From the NCBI GenBank assembly GCA_963575745.1, contig CAUYUJ010000927.1, forward strand, positions 1 to 47,500: a stretch of 47,500 bases of DNA, written 5' to 3'. A model generated the notes under the pieces. That model saw only the letters and a program-made list of their open reading frames with translations, was not told where the DNA came from and searched no databases. Position numbers and translations under genes: made by a program. This DNA comes from Prorocentrum cordatum (Eukaryota > Sar > Dinophyceae > Prorocentrales > Prorocentraceae). Shown piece after piece: positions 1 through 10,517 of this stretch (position 1 is its first letter; every line of letters starts with the position of its first letter).

Positions 1-1302
1 GAACTTTTGCTGACTTTTGCTCGGTTGAAAATTTTGTTCTCGAAATTCAACAATTCGTTTAAGCTCTAGTATTTTTTCCCGTGATATTCGATCTTATTCC
101 CGCTCGCCATCTTGATCTCAGCTCGATCGGGTAACTTTGAAGGCCAAAAAGCACGGTGGCGGGAACGGCCGTTTCGCGTCATTTTGATATGCGCTGTCGG
201 TATTTTCTACTTAACTCGAGCTGTAGGGCAGCTACAGAGCTGGCCAGCACAGCTATCGCACTCAGAATCAGCAGACGCGTTCGCCTGTTGAATCCAGAGG
301 TCTGAACTCGGTCTGGCAGTCGAGCTAGGTCCGGAAACCTATTCGTATTATTCGAGTCAACTTGATACGCGTTGTCGGTATTTTCTACTTAACTCGAGCT
401 GTAGGGCAGCTACAGTGCTGGTAAGCACGCCTATCGCTCGCAGAATGATCAGGCGCGGTCGTCTGTTGAATTGATAGGTCTGAACTCGGTCTGCTAGGCG
501 ATCTAGGTCCGCAAACCTATTCGTATTATTTGAGTGAGCTTGATACGCGTTGTCGGCATTTTCTACTTAACTCGAGCTGTAGGGCAGCTACAGTGCTGGT
601 AAACACACCTATCGCACTCAGAATAATCAGGCGCGTTCGCCTGTTGAATCGATAGGTCTGAACTCGGTCTGCTAGGCGAGCTAGGTCCGCAAACCTATTC
701 GTATTATTCGAGTCCACTTGATACGTGTTGTCGGTATTTTCTACTTAACTCGCGCTGTAGGGCAGCTACAGTGCTGGTAAGTAAGCACACCTATGGCACT
801 CAGAATAATCAGGCGCGTTCGCCTGTTGAATTCATAGGTCTGAAATCGGTCTGTTAGCCGAGCTAGGTCCGCAAACCTATTCGTATTATTCGAGTCCACT
901 TGATACGCGTTGTCGGTATTTTCTACTTAAATCGAGCTGTAGGGCAGCTACAGTGCTGGTAAGCACGCCTATCGCACTCAGAATAATCAGGCGCGTTCGC
1001 TGTTGAATCCAGAGCTCTGAACTCGGTCTGCTGCGCGATCTAGAATCACGAAACTGTTCGTATTCTTCCAGTCAGCTTGAGAGCTACTGTCGGCGTTCTG
1101 CACTTAGCTCGGGCTGTAGGGGGGCTGCAGGGCGGGTAATCAGAGGAATCGATTCGGAGACATCAGACGCCTCGGTCTGATGCTCGAGTTGGGCTGAAAA
1201 ACTATTCGTTCTCTACTTTTTCTTCGACATTATATGTTGTCAGGAAGCTCTACGAGTCCCCCGGCGGTAACAAAGGTTGACGGTTTACCGCCGGCGCCCA
1301 GT
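1..1302 (+). repeat. Family A element, left part outside window
   Basis: Leader sequence (1-190), then six tandem monomers of about 178 bp (recurring TGTCGG anchors near 195, 369, 547, 727, 908 and 1087), a unique tail, the inverted end GGAAGCTCTACGAG, and the terminal hairpin at 1261-1294 with closing CCCAG. Each monomer contains two short dyads, CTGTAG-ggcag-CTACAG and CAGGCG-cgtt-CGCCTG. The monomer length is not a multiple of three and open frames across it are not conserved, so it is not coding. The left end lies before the window or is truncated. Confidence 0.75.
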
Positions 1303-2644
1303 AATTCCGGCGCGCTGGAGAGCTAGTTGGCAAGAAAAATCTCGACGGAACTTTTGCTGACTTTTGGTCGGTTGAAAATTTTGTTCTCAAAATTTGACCA
1401 TTCGTTAGAGCTCTAGTATTTTTCCCGTGATATTCGATCTTATTCCCGCTCGCCATCTTGATCTCAGCTCGATCGGGTAACTTTGAAGGCCAAAAAGCAC
1501 GGTGGCGGGAACGGCCGTTTCGAGTCATTTTGACATGCGCTGTCGGTATTTTGTACTTAACTCGAGCTGTAGGGCAGCTACAGAGCTGGCCAGCACAGTT
1601 ATCGCACTCAGAATCAGCAGACGCGTTCGCTTGTTGAATCCAGAGGTCTGAACTCGGTCTGGCAGCCGAGCTAGGTCCGGAAACCTATTCGTATTATTCG
1701 AGTCAACTTGATACGCGTTGTCGGTAGTTTCTACTTAACTCGAGCTGTAGGGCAGCTACAGTGCTGGTAAGCACGCCTATCGCTCGCAGAATGATCAGGC
1801 GCGGTCGTCTTTGAATTGAATAGGTCTGAACTCGTCTGCTAGGCGAGCTGGTCCGCAAACCGTTCCGGATTATTTGAGTAGCGTTGATACGCGTTGTCGG
1901 TATTTTCTACTTAACTCGAGCTGTAGGGCAGCTACAGTGCTGGTAAGCACGCCTATCGCTCTCAGAATAATCAGGCGCGTTCGCCTGTTGAATCGATAGG
2001 TCTGAACTCGGTCTGCTAGGCGAGCTAGGTCCGCAAACCTATTCGCATTATTCGAGTCCTCTTGATACGCGTTGTCGGTATTTTCTACTCAACTCGCGCT
2101 GTAGGGCAGCTACAGTGCTGGTGAGCACTCCTATGGCACTCAGAATAATCAGGCGCGTTCGCCTGTTGAATTCATAGGTCTGAAATCGGTCTGTTAGCCG
2201 AGCTAGGTCCGCAAACCTATTCGTATTATTCGTGTCAACTTGATACGCTTTGTCGGTATTCTCTACTTAATTCGAGCTGTAGGGCAGCTACAGTGCTGGT
2301 AAGCACGCCTATCGCACTCAGAATAATCAGGCGCGTTCGCCTGTTGAATCCAGAGCTCTGAACTCGGTCTGCTGCGCGATCTAGAATCACGAAACGGTTC
2401 GTATTCTTCCAGTCAGCTTGAGAGCTACTGTCGGCGTTCTGCACTTAGCTCGGGCTGTAGGGGGGCTGCAGGGCGGGTAATCAGAGGAATCGATTCGGAG
2501 ACATCAGACGCCTCGGTGTGATGCTCGAGTTGGGCTGAAAAACTATTCGTTCTCTACAATTTTCTTCGACATTATATGTTGTCAGGAAGCTCTACGAGTC
2601 CCCCGGCGGTAACAAAGGTTGACGGTTTACCGCCGGCGCCCAGT
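1303..2644 (+). repeat. Family A element, 5' end missing
   Basis: Starts inside the family A leader (AATTCCGGCGCGCTGGAGAG) directly after the previous terminal CAGT and runs through the leader, six 178-bp-class monomers (anchors about 1539, 1716, 1897, 2074, 2251, 2430) and the terminal hairpin at 2603-2636. It is closely similar, monomer by monomer, to 1-1302, 5128-6482 and 6483-7842, which points to a shared higher-order unit of about 1.34 kb. The first ~25-70 bases of a normal left end are absent. Confidence 0.75.
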
Positions 2645-3615
2645 TGGCTCGAAAAATCTCGACGGAACTTTTGATGACTTTTGCTCGGTTGAAAATTTGG
2701 TTCTCGAAATTTGACCATTCGTTAGAGCTCTAGTATTTTTTCCCGTGATATTCGATCTTAGTCCCGCTCGCCATCTTGATCTCAGCTCGATCGGGTGGAT
2801 ATTACTATCGAAAAGCTCCCTGGCGGGATCGGCCGCTTTGAGTTATCTTCATACGCGCTGACGGTTTTCGGAACATAACTCGAGCTCTAGGGCGGCTACA
2901 GAGCTGGTAAGCACAGCTAATGCATGCAGAATAATCGGGCGCGTTCGTCTGTTGAATCCAGAGGCCTGAACTCGGTCTGTCAGCCGAGCTAGGTCCGCAA
3001 ACCTGTTCGTATTATTCGAGTCAACTTCATACGCGTTGTCGGTATTTTCTACTTAACTCGAGATTTACGGCAGCTATAGTGCTGGTAGGCACTCCTATCG
3101 CACTCAGAATGGTCAGATGCGTTCGTCTGTTGAATCCATAGGTCTGAACTCGGTCTGCTAGTCGAGCTAGGTCCGCAAACCTATTCGTATTATTCGAGTC
3201 AACTTGATACGCGTTGTCGTTATTCTCTACTTAACACGAGCTGTAGGGCAGCTACAGTGCTGGTAGGCACACCTACCGCACTCAGAATTATCAGGCGCGT
3301 TCGCCTGTTCAATCCAGAGCTCTGAACTCGGTCTCTAGCACGATCCAGAGTCACGAAACCGCTCGTATTCTTCTAGTCATTTTGAGAGCTACTGTCGGCG
3401 TTCTGCACTTAACTCGGGCTGGAGGGAGGCTGCAGGGCGGGTAATCACAGGAATCGATTCGGAGCTATCAGACGCGCCCGAACTCGGTCTGATACTCGTG
3501 TTGGGCTGAAAAACAATTCGTTCTCTACAATTTCTTTCGACAGTATATGTTCTCAGGAAGCTCTACGAGTCCCCCGGCGGTAAGAAAGGTTGACGGTTTA
3601 CCGCCGGCGCCCAGT
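2645..3615 (+). repeat. Family A element with four monomers, 5' end missing
   Basis: Begins at TGGCTCGAAAAATCTCGAC of the leader, has a leader variant (GGATATTACTATCGAAAAG) shared with 7980-8010, four monomers (anchors about 2850, 3036, 3216, 3390), and ends in a hairpin of the GGTAAG variant at 3574-3607. 7843-8832 is its closest relative in the window. Confidence 0.7.
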
Positions 3616-4067
3616 TTGACAACTTTTGCTCGGTTGAAAATTATGTTCTCGAAATTTGACAATTCGTTAGAGCTCTAGTATTTTTTCCCGTGATATTCGA
3701 TCTTTTTCCCGCTCGTCATCTTGATCTCAGCTCGATCGGGTAACTTTGAAGGCCAAAAAGCACGGTGGCGGGACCGGCCGTTTCGAGTTATCTTGATACG
3801 CGCTGTCGGTTTTTCGAACATAACTCGAGCTCTAGGGCAGCTACAGAGCTGGTAAGCACAGCTAATGCATGCAGAATGATCAGGCGCATTCGCCTGTTGA
3901 ACCCAGAGGTCTGAACTCGGTCTGCTAGCCGAGCTAGGTCCGCAAACCTATTCGTATTATTTGAGTCAACTTGAACACGTTGTCGGTATTTTCAACTTAA
4001 CTCGAGCTTGTTAGGGCAGCTTACAGTGCTGGTGGCAACGCTCATCGCATGCAGAATTCATCAGGCT
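3616..4067 (+). repeat. Family A fragment (leader plus about 1.5 monomers)
   Basis: Nearly identical to 4140-4605 but carries several one-base insertions and losses near its right edge (about 3990-4067). It stops abruptly at T4067, where a new left end begins. It is either the left portion of an element interrupted by insertion of 4068-5127 or a misjoined copy; the downstream partner of the interrupted monomer is not found after 5127. Confidence 0.6.
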
Positions 4068-5127
4068 AACTCGTAGAGCTTCCCTTAGCTAGTTATAGCT
4101 GGAAGCTAAGAGTATTCCGGCGCGCTGGAGAGCTAGTTGGCAAGAAAAATCTCGACGGAACTTTTGATGACTTTTGCTCGGTTGAAAATTTCGTTCTCGA
4201 AATTTGACTATTCGTTAGAGCTCTAGTATTTTTTCCCGTGATATTCGATCTTATTCCCGCTCGCCATCTTGATCTCAGCTCGATCGGGTAACTTTGAAGG
4301 CCAAAAAGCACGGTGGCGGGAACGGCCGTTTCGAGTTATCTTGATACGCGCTGTCGGTTTTTCGAACATAACTCGAGCTCTAGGGCAGCTACAGAGCTGG
4401 TAAGCACAGCTAATGCATGCAGAATGATCAGGCGCATTCGCCTGTTGAACCCAGAGGTCTGAACTCGGTCTGCTAGCCGAGCTAGGTCCGCAAACCTATT
4501 CGTATTATTTGAGTCAACTTGAACACGTTGTCGGTATTTTCAACTTAACTCGAGCTGTAGGGCAGCTACAGTGCTGGTGGGCACGCTCATCGCATGCAGA
4601 ATCATCAGGCGCACTCGCCTGTTGAATCCATAGGTCTGAACTCGGTCTGCAAGCCGCGCTAGGTCCGCAAACCTATTCGTATTCTTCGAGTCAACTTGAT
4701 ACGCGTTGTCGGTATTTTCTACTTAACTCGAGCTTCAGGCCAGCTACAGTGCTGGTGAGCAACCTATCACACTCAGAATAATCAGGCGCGTTCGCCTGTT
4801 GAATCCAGAGCTCTGAACTCGGTCTGCTGCGCGATCCAGACTCACGAAACTGTTCGTATTCTTCCAGTCATCTTCAGAGCTACTGTCGCCGTTCTGCACC
4901 TAACTCGGGCTGCAGGGGGGCTGCAGGGCGATGAATCACATGAACCGATTCGGAGACATCATACGCGCCTGTCTGTCGCATTCAGAGGTCCGAACTCGGT
5001 CTGATACTCGAGTTGGGCTGAAAAATTATTCGTTCTCTGCAATTTTTTTTGACATTATGTGTTGTCAGGAAGCTCTACGAGTCCCCCGGCGGTAACAAAG
5101 GTTGACGGTTTACCGCCGGCGCCCAGT
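4068..5127 (+). mobile_element. Family A element with both ends
   Basis: Left end AACTCGTAGAGCTTCC at 4068 preceded by T; leader; four monomers (anchors about 4352, 4529, 4708, 4884); inverted complement of the left end at about 5069; terminal hairpin 5086-5119; closing CCCAGT at 5127. Size 1060 bp. No frame codes for a protein of any length, so it would have to be mobilised in trans. Confidence 0.7.
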
Positions 5128-6482
5128 AATTCCGGCGCGCCCCACAGCTAGTTGGCTCGAAAAAAAAGAACTGAACTTTTGACAACTTTTGCTCAGTTGA
5201 AAATTTTGTTCTCAAAATTTGACCATTCGTTAGTGCTCTAGTATTTTTTCCCGTGATATTCGATCTTATTCCCGCTCGCCATCTTGATCTCAGCTCGATC
5301 GGGTAACTTTGAAGGCCAAAAAGCAGGTGGCGGGAACGGCCGTTTCGAGTCATCTTGATATGCGCTGTCGGTTTTCTGAACATAACTCGAGCTCTAGGGC
5401 AGCTACAGAGCTGGTAAGCACAGCTAATGCATGCAGAATGATCAGGCGCGTTCGCCTGTTGAACCCAGAGGTCTGAACTCGGTCTGTCAGCCGAGCTAGG
5501 TCCGCAAACCTATTCGTATTATTCGAGTCAACTTGATACGCGTTGTCGGTATTTTCTACTTAACTCGAGCTGTAGGGCAGCTACAGTGCTGGTAAGCACG
5601 CCTATCGCTCGCAGAATGATCAGGCGCGGTCGTCTGTTGAATTGATAGGTCTGAACTCGGTCTGCTAGGCGATCTAGGTCCGCAAACCTATTCGTATTAT
5701 TTGAGTGAGCTTGATACGCGTTGTCGGCATTTTCTACTTAACTCGCGCTGTAGGGCAGCTACAGTGCTGGTAAGCACACCTATGGCACTCAGAATAATCA
5801 GGCGCGTTCGCCTGTTGAATCGATAGGTCTGAACTCGGTCTGCTAGGCGAGCTAGGTCCGCAAACCTATTCGCATTATTCGAGTCCTCTTGATACGCGTT
5901 GTCGGTATTTTCTACTCAACTCGCGCTGTAGGGCAGCTACAGTGCTGGTGAGCACACCTATGGCACTCAGAATAATCAGGCGCGTTCGCCTGTTGAATTC
6001 ATAGGTCTGAAATCGGTCTGTTAGCCGAGCTAGGTCCGCAAACCTATTCGTATTATTCGTGTCAACTTGATACGCTTTGTCGGTATTCTCTACTTAAATC
6101 GAGCTGTAGGGCAGCTACAGTGCTGGTAAGCACGCCTATCGCACTCAGAATAATCAGGCGCGTTCGCCTGTTGAATACAGAGCTCTGAACTCGGTCTGCT
6201 GCGCGATCTAGAATCACGAAACTGTTCGTATTCTTCCAGTCAGCTTGAGAGCTACTGTCGGCGTTCTGCACTTAGCTCGGGCTGTAGGGGGGCCCTGCCA
6301 GGGGCAGGGTAATCAGAGGAATGATTCGGAGACATCAGACGCCCTCGGTCTGAGGCTCGGAGTTGGGATGAAAAAATATTTGTTCTCCGCCGTTTTCTTC
6401 GACTTTTATGTTTCTTCTTTGTTCTCTTACGAGTCCCCCCGGCGGTAACAAGGGTAGACGGTTTACCCAGCCGGCGCCCAGT
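5128..6482 (+). repeat. Family A element with six monomers, 5' end missing
   Basis: Leader variant containing AATTCCGGCGCGCCCCACAG, six monomers (anchors about 5367, 5547, 5725, 5899, 6079, 6258), and a damaged terminal hairpin at 6439-6475 in which the right arm reads TTTACCCAGCCGG. From about 6285 to 6560 many short insertions and changes separate it from its sisters, unlike the rest of the copy. Confidence 0.7.
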
Positions 6483-7842
6483 AGTAATGCCGGCGCGCCC
6501 CACAGTAGTTGGCTCGAAAAAAAATCTGACTTTGAACTTTTGCTCGGTTTGGAAATTTCGTCCTCAAAAATTTGACAATTCTCGTTAGAGCTCTAGTATT
6601 TTTTCCCGTGATATTCGATCTTATTCCCGCTCGCCATCTTGATCTCAGCTCGATCGGGTAACTTTGAAGGCCAAAAAGCACGGTGGCGGGAACGGCCGTT
6701 TCGAGTCATTTTGATATGCGCTGTCGGTATTTTGTACTTAACTCGAGCTGTAGGGCAGCTACAGAGCTGGCCAGCACAGCTATCGCACTCAGAATCAGCA
6801 GACGCGTTCGCCTGTTGAATCCAGAGGTCTGAACTCGGTCTGGCAGCCGAGCTAGGTCCGGAAACCTATTCGTATTATTCGAGTCAACTTGATACGCGTT
6901 GTCGGTATTTTCTACTTAACTCGAGCTGTAGGGCAGCTACAGTGCTGGTAAGCACGCCTATCGCTCGCAGAATGATCAGGCGCGGTCGTCTGTTGAATTG
7001 ATAGGTCTGAACTCGGTCTGCTAGGCGATCTAGGTCCGCAAACCTATTCGTATTATTCGAGTGAGCTTGATACGCGTTGTCGGCATTTTCTACTTAACTC
7101 GAGCTGTAGGGCAGCTACAGTGCTGGTAAGCACACCTATCGCACTCAGAATAATCAGGCGCGTTCGCCTGTTGAATCGATAGGTCTGAACTCGGTCTGCT
7201 AGGCGAGCTAGGTCCGCAAACCTATTCGCATTATTCGAGTCCACTTGATACGCGTTGTCGGTATTTTCTACTTAACTCGCGCTGTAGGGCAGCTACAGTG
7301 CTGGTAAGCACACCTATGGCACTCAGAATAATCAGGCGCGTTCGCCTGTTGAATTCATAGGTCTGAAATCGGTCTGTTAGCCGAGCTAGGTCCGCAAACC
7401 TATTCGTATTATTCGTGTCAACTTGATACGCTTTGTCGGTATTCTCTACTTAAATCGAGCTGTAGGGCAGCTACAGTGCTGGTAAGCACGCCTATCGCAC
7501 TCAGAATAATCAGGCGCGTTCGCCTGTTGAATCCAGAGCTCGAACTCGGTCTGCTGCGCGATCTAGAATCACGAAACTGTTCGTATTCTTCCAGTCAGCT
7601 TGAGAGCTACTGTCGGCGTTCTGCACTTAGCTCGGGCTGTAGGGGGGCTGCAGGGCGGGTAATCAGAGGAATCGATTCGGAGACATCAGACGCCTCGGCC
7701 TGAGCCGCTCGGTCTGATACTCGAATTGGGCTGAAAAACTATTTCGTTCTCTGCAATTTTCTTCCGACATTATATGTTGTCAGGAAGCTCTACGAGTCCC
7801 CCGGCGGTAACAAAGGTTGACGGTTTACCGCCGGCGCCCAGT
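6483..7842 (+). repeat. Family A element with six monomers, 5' end missing
   Basis: Leader from 6483, monomer anchors at about 6723, 6901, 7079, 7256, 7434 and 7611, and a terminal hairpin at 7801-7834. The monomer order matches 1-1302, 1303-2644 and 5128-6482: the same diagnostic differences recur at the same monomer position, so the four copies descend from one six-monomer unit. Confidence 0.75.
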
Positions 7843-8832
7843 TGGCTCGAAAAATCCCGACGGAACTTTTGATGACTTTTGCTCGGTTGAAAATTTCGTT
7901 CTCGAAATTTGACAATTCGTTAGAGCTCTAGTATTTTTTCCCGTGATATTCGATCTTATTCCCGCTCGCCATCTTGATCTCAGCTCGATCGGGTGAATAT
8001 TACTATCGAAAAGCTCCCTGGCGGGATCGGCCGCTTTGAGTTATCTTCATACGCGCTGACGGTTTTCGGAACATAACTCGAGCTCTAGGGCCGCTACAGA
8101 GCTGGTAAGCACAGCTAATGCATGCAGAATGATCAGGCGCGTTCGCCTGTTGAATCCAGAGGCCTGAACTCGGTCTGTCAGCCAAGCTAGGTCCGCAAAC
8201 CTGTTCGTATTATTTGAGTTAAACTTCATACGCGTTGTCGGTATTTTCTACCTAACTCGAGATTTACGGCAGCTATAGTGCTGGTAAGCACTCCTATAGT
8301 ACTGAGAATGGTCAGATGCGTTCGTCTGTTGAATCCATAGGTCTGAACTCGGTCTGCTAGTCGAGCTAGGTCCACAAACCTATTCGTATTATTCGAGTCA
8401 ACTTGATACGCGTTGTCGTTATTCTCTACTTAACTCGAGCTGTAGGGCAGCTACAGTGCTGGTAGGCACACCTACCGCACTCAGAATTATCAGGCGCGCT
8501 CGCCTGTTCAATCCAGAGCTCTGAACTCGGTCTCTTGCGCGATCCAGAATCACGAAACTGTTCGTATTCTTCTAGTCATCTTGAGAGCTACTGTCGGCGT
8601 TCTGCACTTAACTCGGGCTGGAGGGAGGCTGCAGGGCGGGTAATCACAGGAATCGATTCGGAGCTATCAGACGCGCCCGTCTGTCGCATTCAGAGGTCTG
8701 AACTCGGTCTGATACTCGTGTTGGGCTGAAAAACTATTCGTTCTCTACAATTTCTTTCGACAGTAGTTCTCAGGAAGCTCTACGAGTCCCCCGGCGGTAA
8801 GAAAGGTTGACGGTTTACCGCCGGCGCCCAGT
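7843..8832 (+). repeat. Family A element with four monomers, 5' end missing
   Basis: Sister of 2645-3615 with the same GAATATTACTATCG leader variant, four monomers (anchors about 8057, 8236, 8416, 8590), and a GGTAAG-type hairpin at 8791-8824. It ends at CCCAGT, where family B sequence begins (GTGATAACTTTGAGTCGG). Confidence 0.7.
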
Positions 8833-9289
8833 GTGATAACTTTGAGTCGGTTTTCTGAACTTTTTGCAGAGTTTTGAAATTCATTTTAAGAAAAAAGATT
8901 TTCGAGCGGTGAATAACAATATAAATTGAATTCTGAGAGCAGAAGGAGTCTGTAGCCCAGGTATTACTATCGGAAAATTTCCAGGAACAAACCATGTACC
9001 ACCACTTTTGCAGATGACGGTGGTTTCGTCAACTTAACTTGAGCTGTAGGCAGGCTATGGATGTCTCTCGCACACGAGGCGATCCTGAATGATCTGACGC
9101 ATTCCAGTGGAAGCGCGAGGGTCTTCAAAAATAGTTGCCTCAGGAGATATGGGCGGAACACCGTCTCTACGTGTGTCGAAAAATCTCAAGTTTTCGATTC
9201 TGTGTCGATTCTCTGCACTCTTACCAGTGAGAGGAGCTCTACGAGGTTCCCGGCGGTGACTAGGTTGACGGTTCACCGCCGGCGCCAGT
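8833..9289 (+). repeat. Family B element, 5' truncated
   Basis: AT-rich family B body with TTGAAATTCATTTTAAG, an internal stretch not shared with family A, then GAGCTCTACGAGG and the B-type hairpin (CCGGCGGTGAC...GGTTCACCGCCGG) ending in CGCCAGT. The left end (ACCTCGTAGAGCTC) is missing because another element's right end abuts it. Confidence 0.65.
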
Positions 9290-9598
9290 GATAACTTTTG
9301 GGTGGTTTTGCGAATTTTTGAAAGATATTTGACAATTCATTTTGAGAAAGCAGATTTCTCGCACCTGTAAACAAACATGAGGGCCTCTCTGTCTTAATAT
9401 GAGCTCTGTAGGCGCACTTTTACTATCAAAACACTTGGTGGAACCATCTTCATGTCGACACGAAAAAAAACAATTTTTCCCTTTCTCGAGAAATGCTCGA
9501 GAAGCTCTCTCGTTCGACTCTGAGCACACTCACGCGTGAAAGGAGCTCTACGAGGTTCCCGGCGGTGACCAGGTTGACGGTTCACCGCCGGCGCCAGT
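9290..9598 (+). repeat. Family B 3' portion, first of a tandem pair
   Basis: From GATAACTTTTGGGTGG to the B hairpin at about 9560-9590 and CGCCAGT. It is nearly identical to 9599-9917 and, inverted, to 10627-10980. No coding potential. Confidence 0.7.
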
Positions 9599-9917
9599 TG
9601 GTCGACCCGGCCAGAAAGGACAAAGTGATAACTTTTTGAAAGATATTTGACAATTCATTTTGAGAAAGCAGATTTTTCGCACCTGTAAACGACTATGAGG
9701 GCCCCTCTGTCAAAGTATGAGCTCTGTAGGCGCACTTTTACTATCAAAACACTTGGCGGAACCATCTTCATGTCGACACGAAAAAAAACAATTTTTGTCT
9801 TTTTCGAGAAATGCGTCCAGAAGCTCTCTCTTTCAACTCCGAGCACTCTTACGCGTGAAATGAGCTCTACGAGGTTCCCGGCGGTGACCAGGTTGACGGT
9901 TTACCGCCGGCGCCAGT
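9599..9917 (+). repeat. Family B 3' portion, second of a tandem pair
   Basis: Same body as the preceding copy, including GGTCGACCCGGCCAGAAAGG and CATGTCGACACG, ending in the hairpin and CGCCAGT. The GC-rich family C starts directly afterwards. Confidence 0.7.
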
Positions 9918-10517
9918 GGTTTCCAGCGTCTCCACGCACGCTGGGCGCGCACGACCTCGGGAGGAAGACCCGGGGTTGGCACCCGCGCGGCCCAGGGAGC
10001 GGGACCCTGTTGGACGCTTACAAGTTCCCGGATAGCTCCTTGAAGAGCTGAGGGTTTCAGATAAGAAGCCGGCGGTGGGTGGTGAGGGAGACACGCCCAC
10101 CTCCGCCGCTCCACGATCCCCGGAGCAAGTTGCCGGTCCCGGCAGCGGGTCCGGGAGCGTGGCTTCCTAGCGTTTCCCAATACGCGTGGCTCCAGGGTGC
10201 GCGAAGCGGCGCCTGGCAGAGGTTCCCGTGCGACGTTCCGCGCTTGGCTTCGCTATCCGGGTTTTGGACGCTTACAAGTGCGGCGTTCGCGCTTGGCTTC
10301 GCTATCCGGGTTTTGGACGCTTACAAGTCTTCCTTGCACGCTTTGCAGGGCCCCACGCATCGTAAACGACGCCTCTGCAAGCGTTTCCTGCGAGGTTTCC
10401 AGCGTCCACCGCATCGTTTGAGGCGGCCCGGCAGAGGTCCCCGTGCGGCGTTCCGCGCTTGGCTTCGCTATCCGGGTTTTGGACGCTTGCAAGTGGACGC
10501 TTACAAGTAGACAACAA
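9918..10517 (+). repeat. GC-rich family C block
   Basis: Sharply more GC-rich than its surroundings. It contains four or five direct copies of a short unit that includes CTATCCGGGTTTTGGACGC and TTACAAGT (about 10010, 10248-10280, 10292-10328, 10461-10509). A stretch of about 430 bp (10024-10500) is closely similar to 17508-17920. Open frames exist on both strands but are artefacts of GC-rich repeats. I do not recognise the family. Confidence 0.6.

Noticed and set aside
3580-3614. GTAAG...CCCAG in the terminal hairpin looks like a tiny intron with 5' and 3' splice sites
   Set aside because: 35 bases is too short for ordinary splicing, other copies have GTAAC or GTGAC, and the element's left end has no splice site, so the whole element does not look like an introner.
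526-9000. Many 60-100 codon open frames, mostly on the minus strand, with recurring words such as FNRRTRLIIL
   Set aside because: They are the same 178-bp monomer read in different phases; the monomer is not a multiple of three and the frames break at random between copies.
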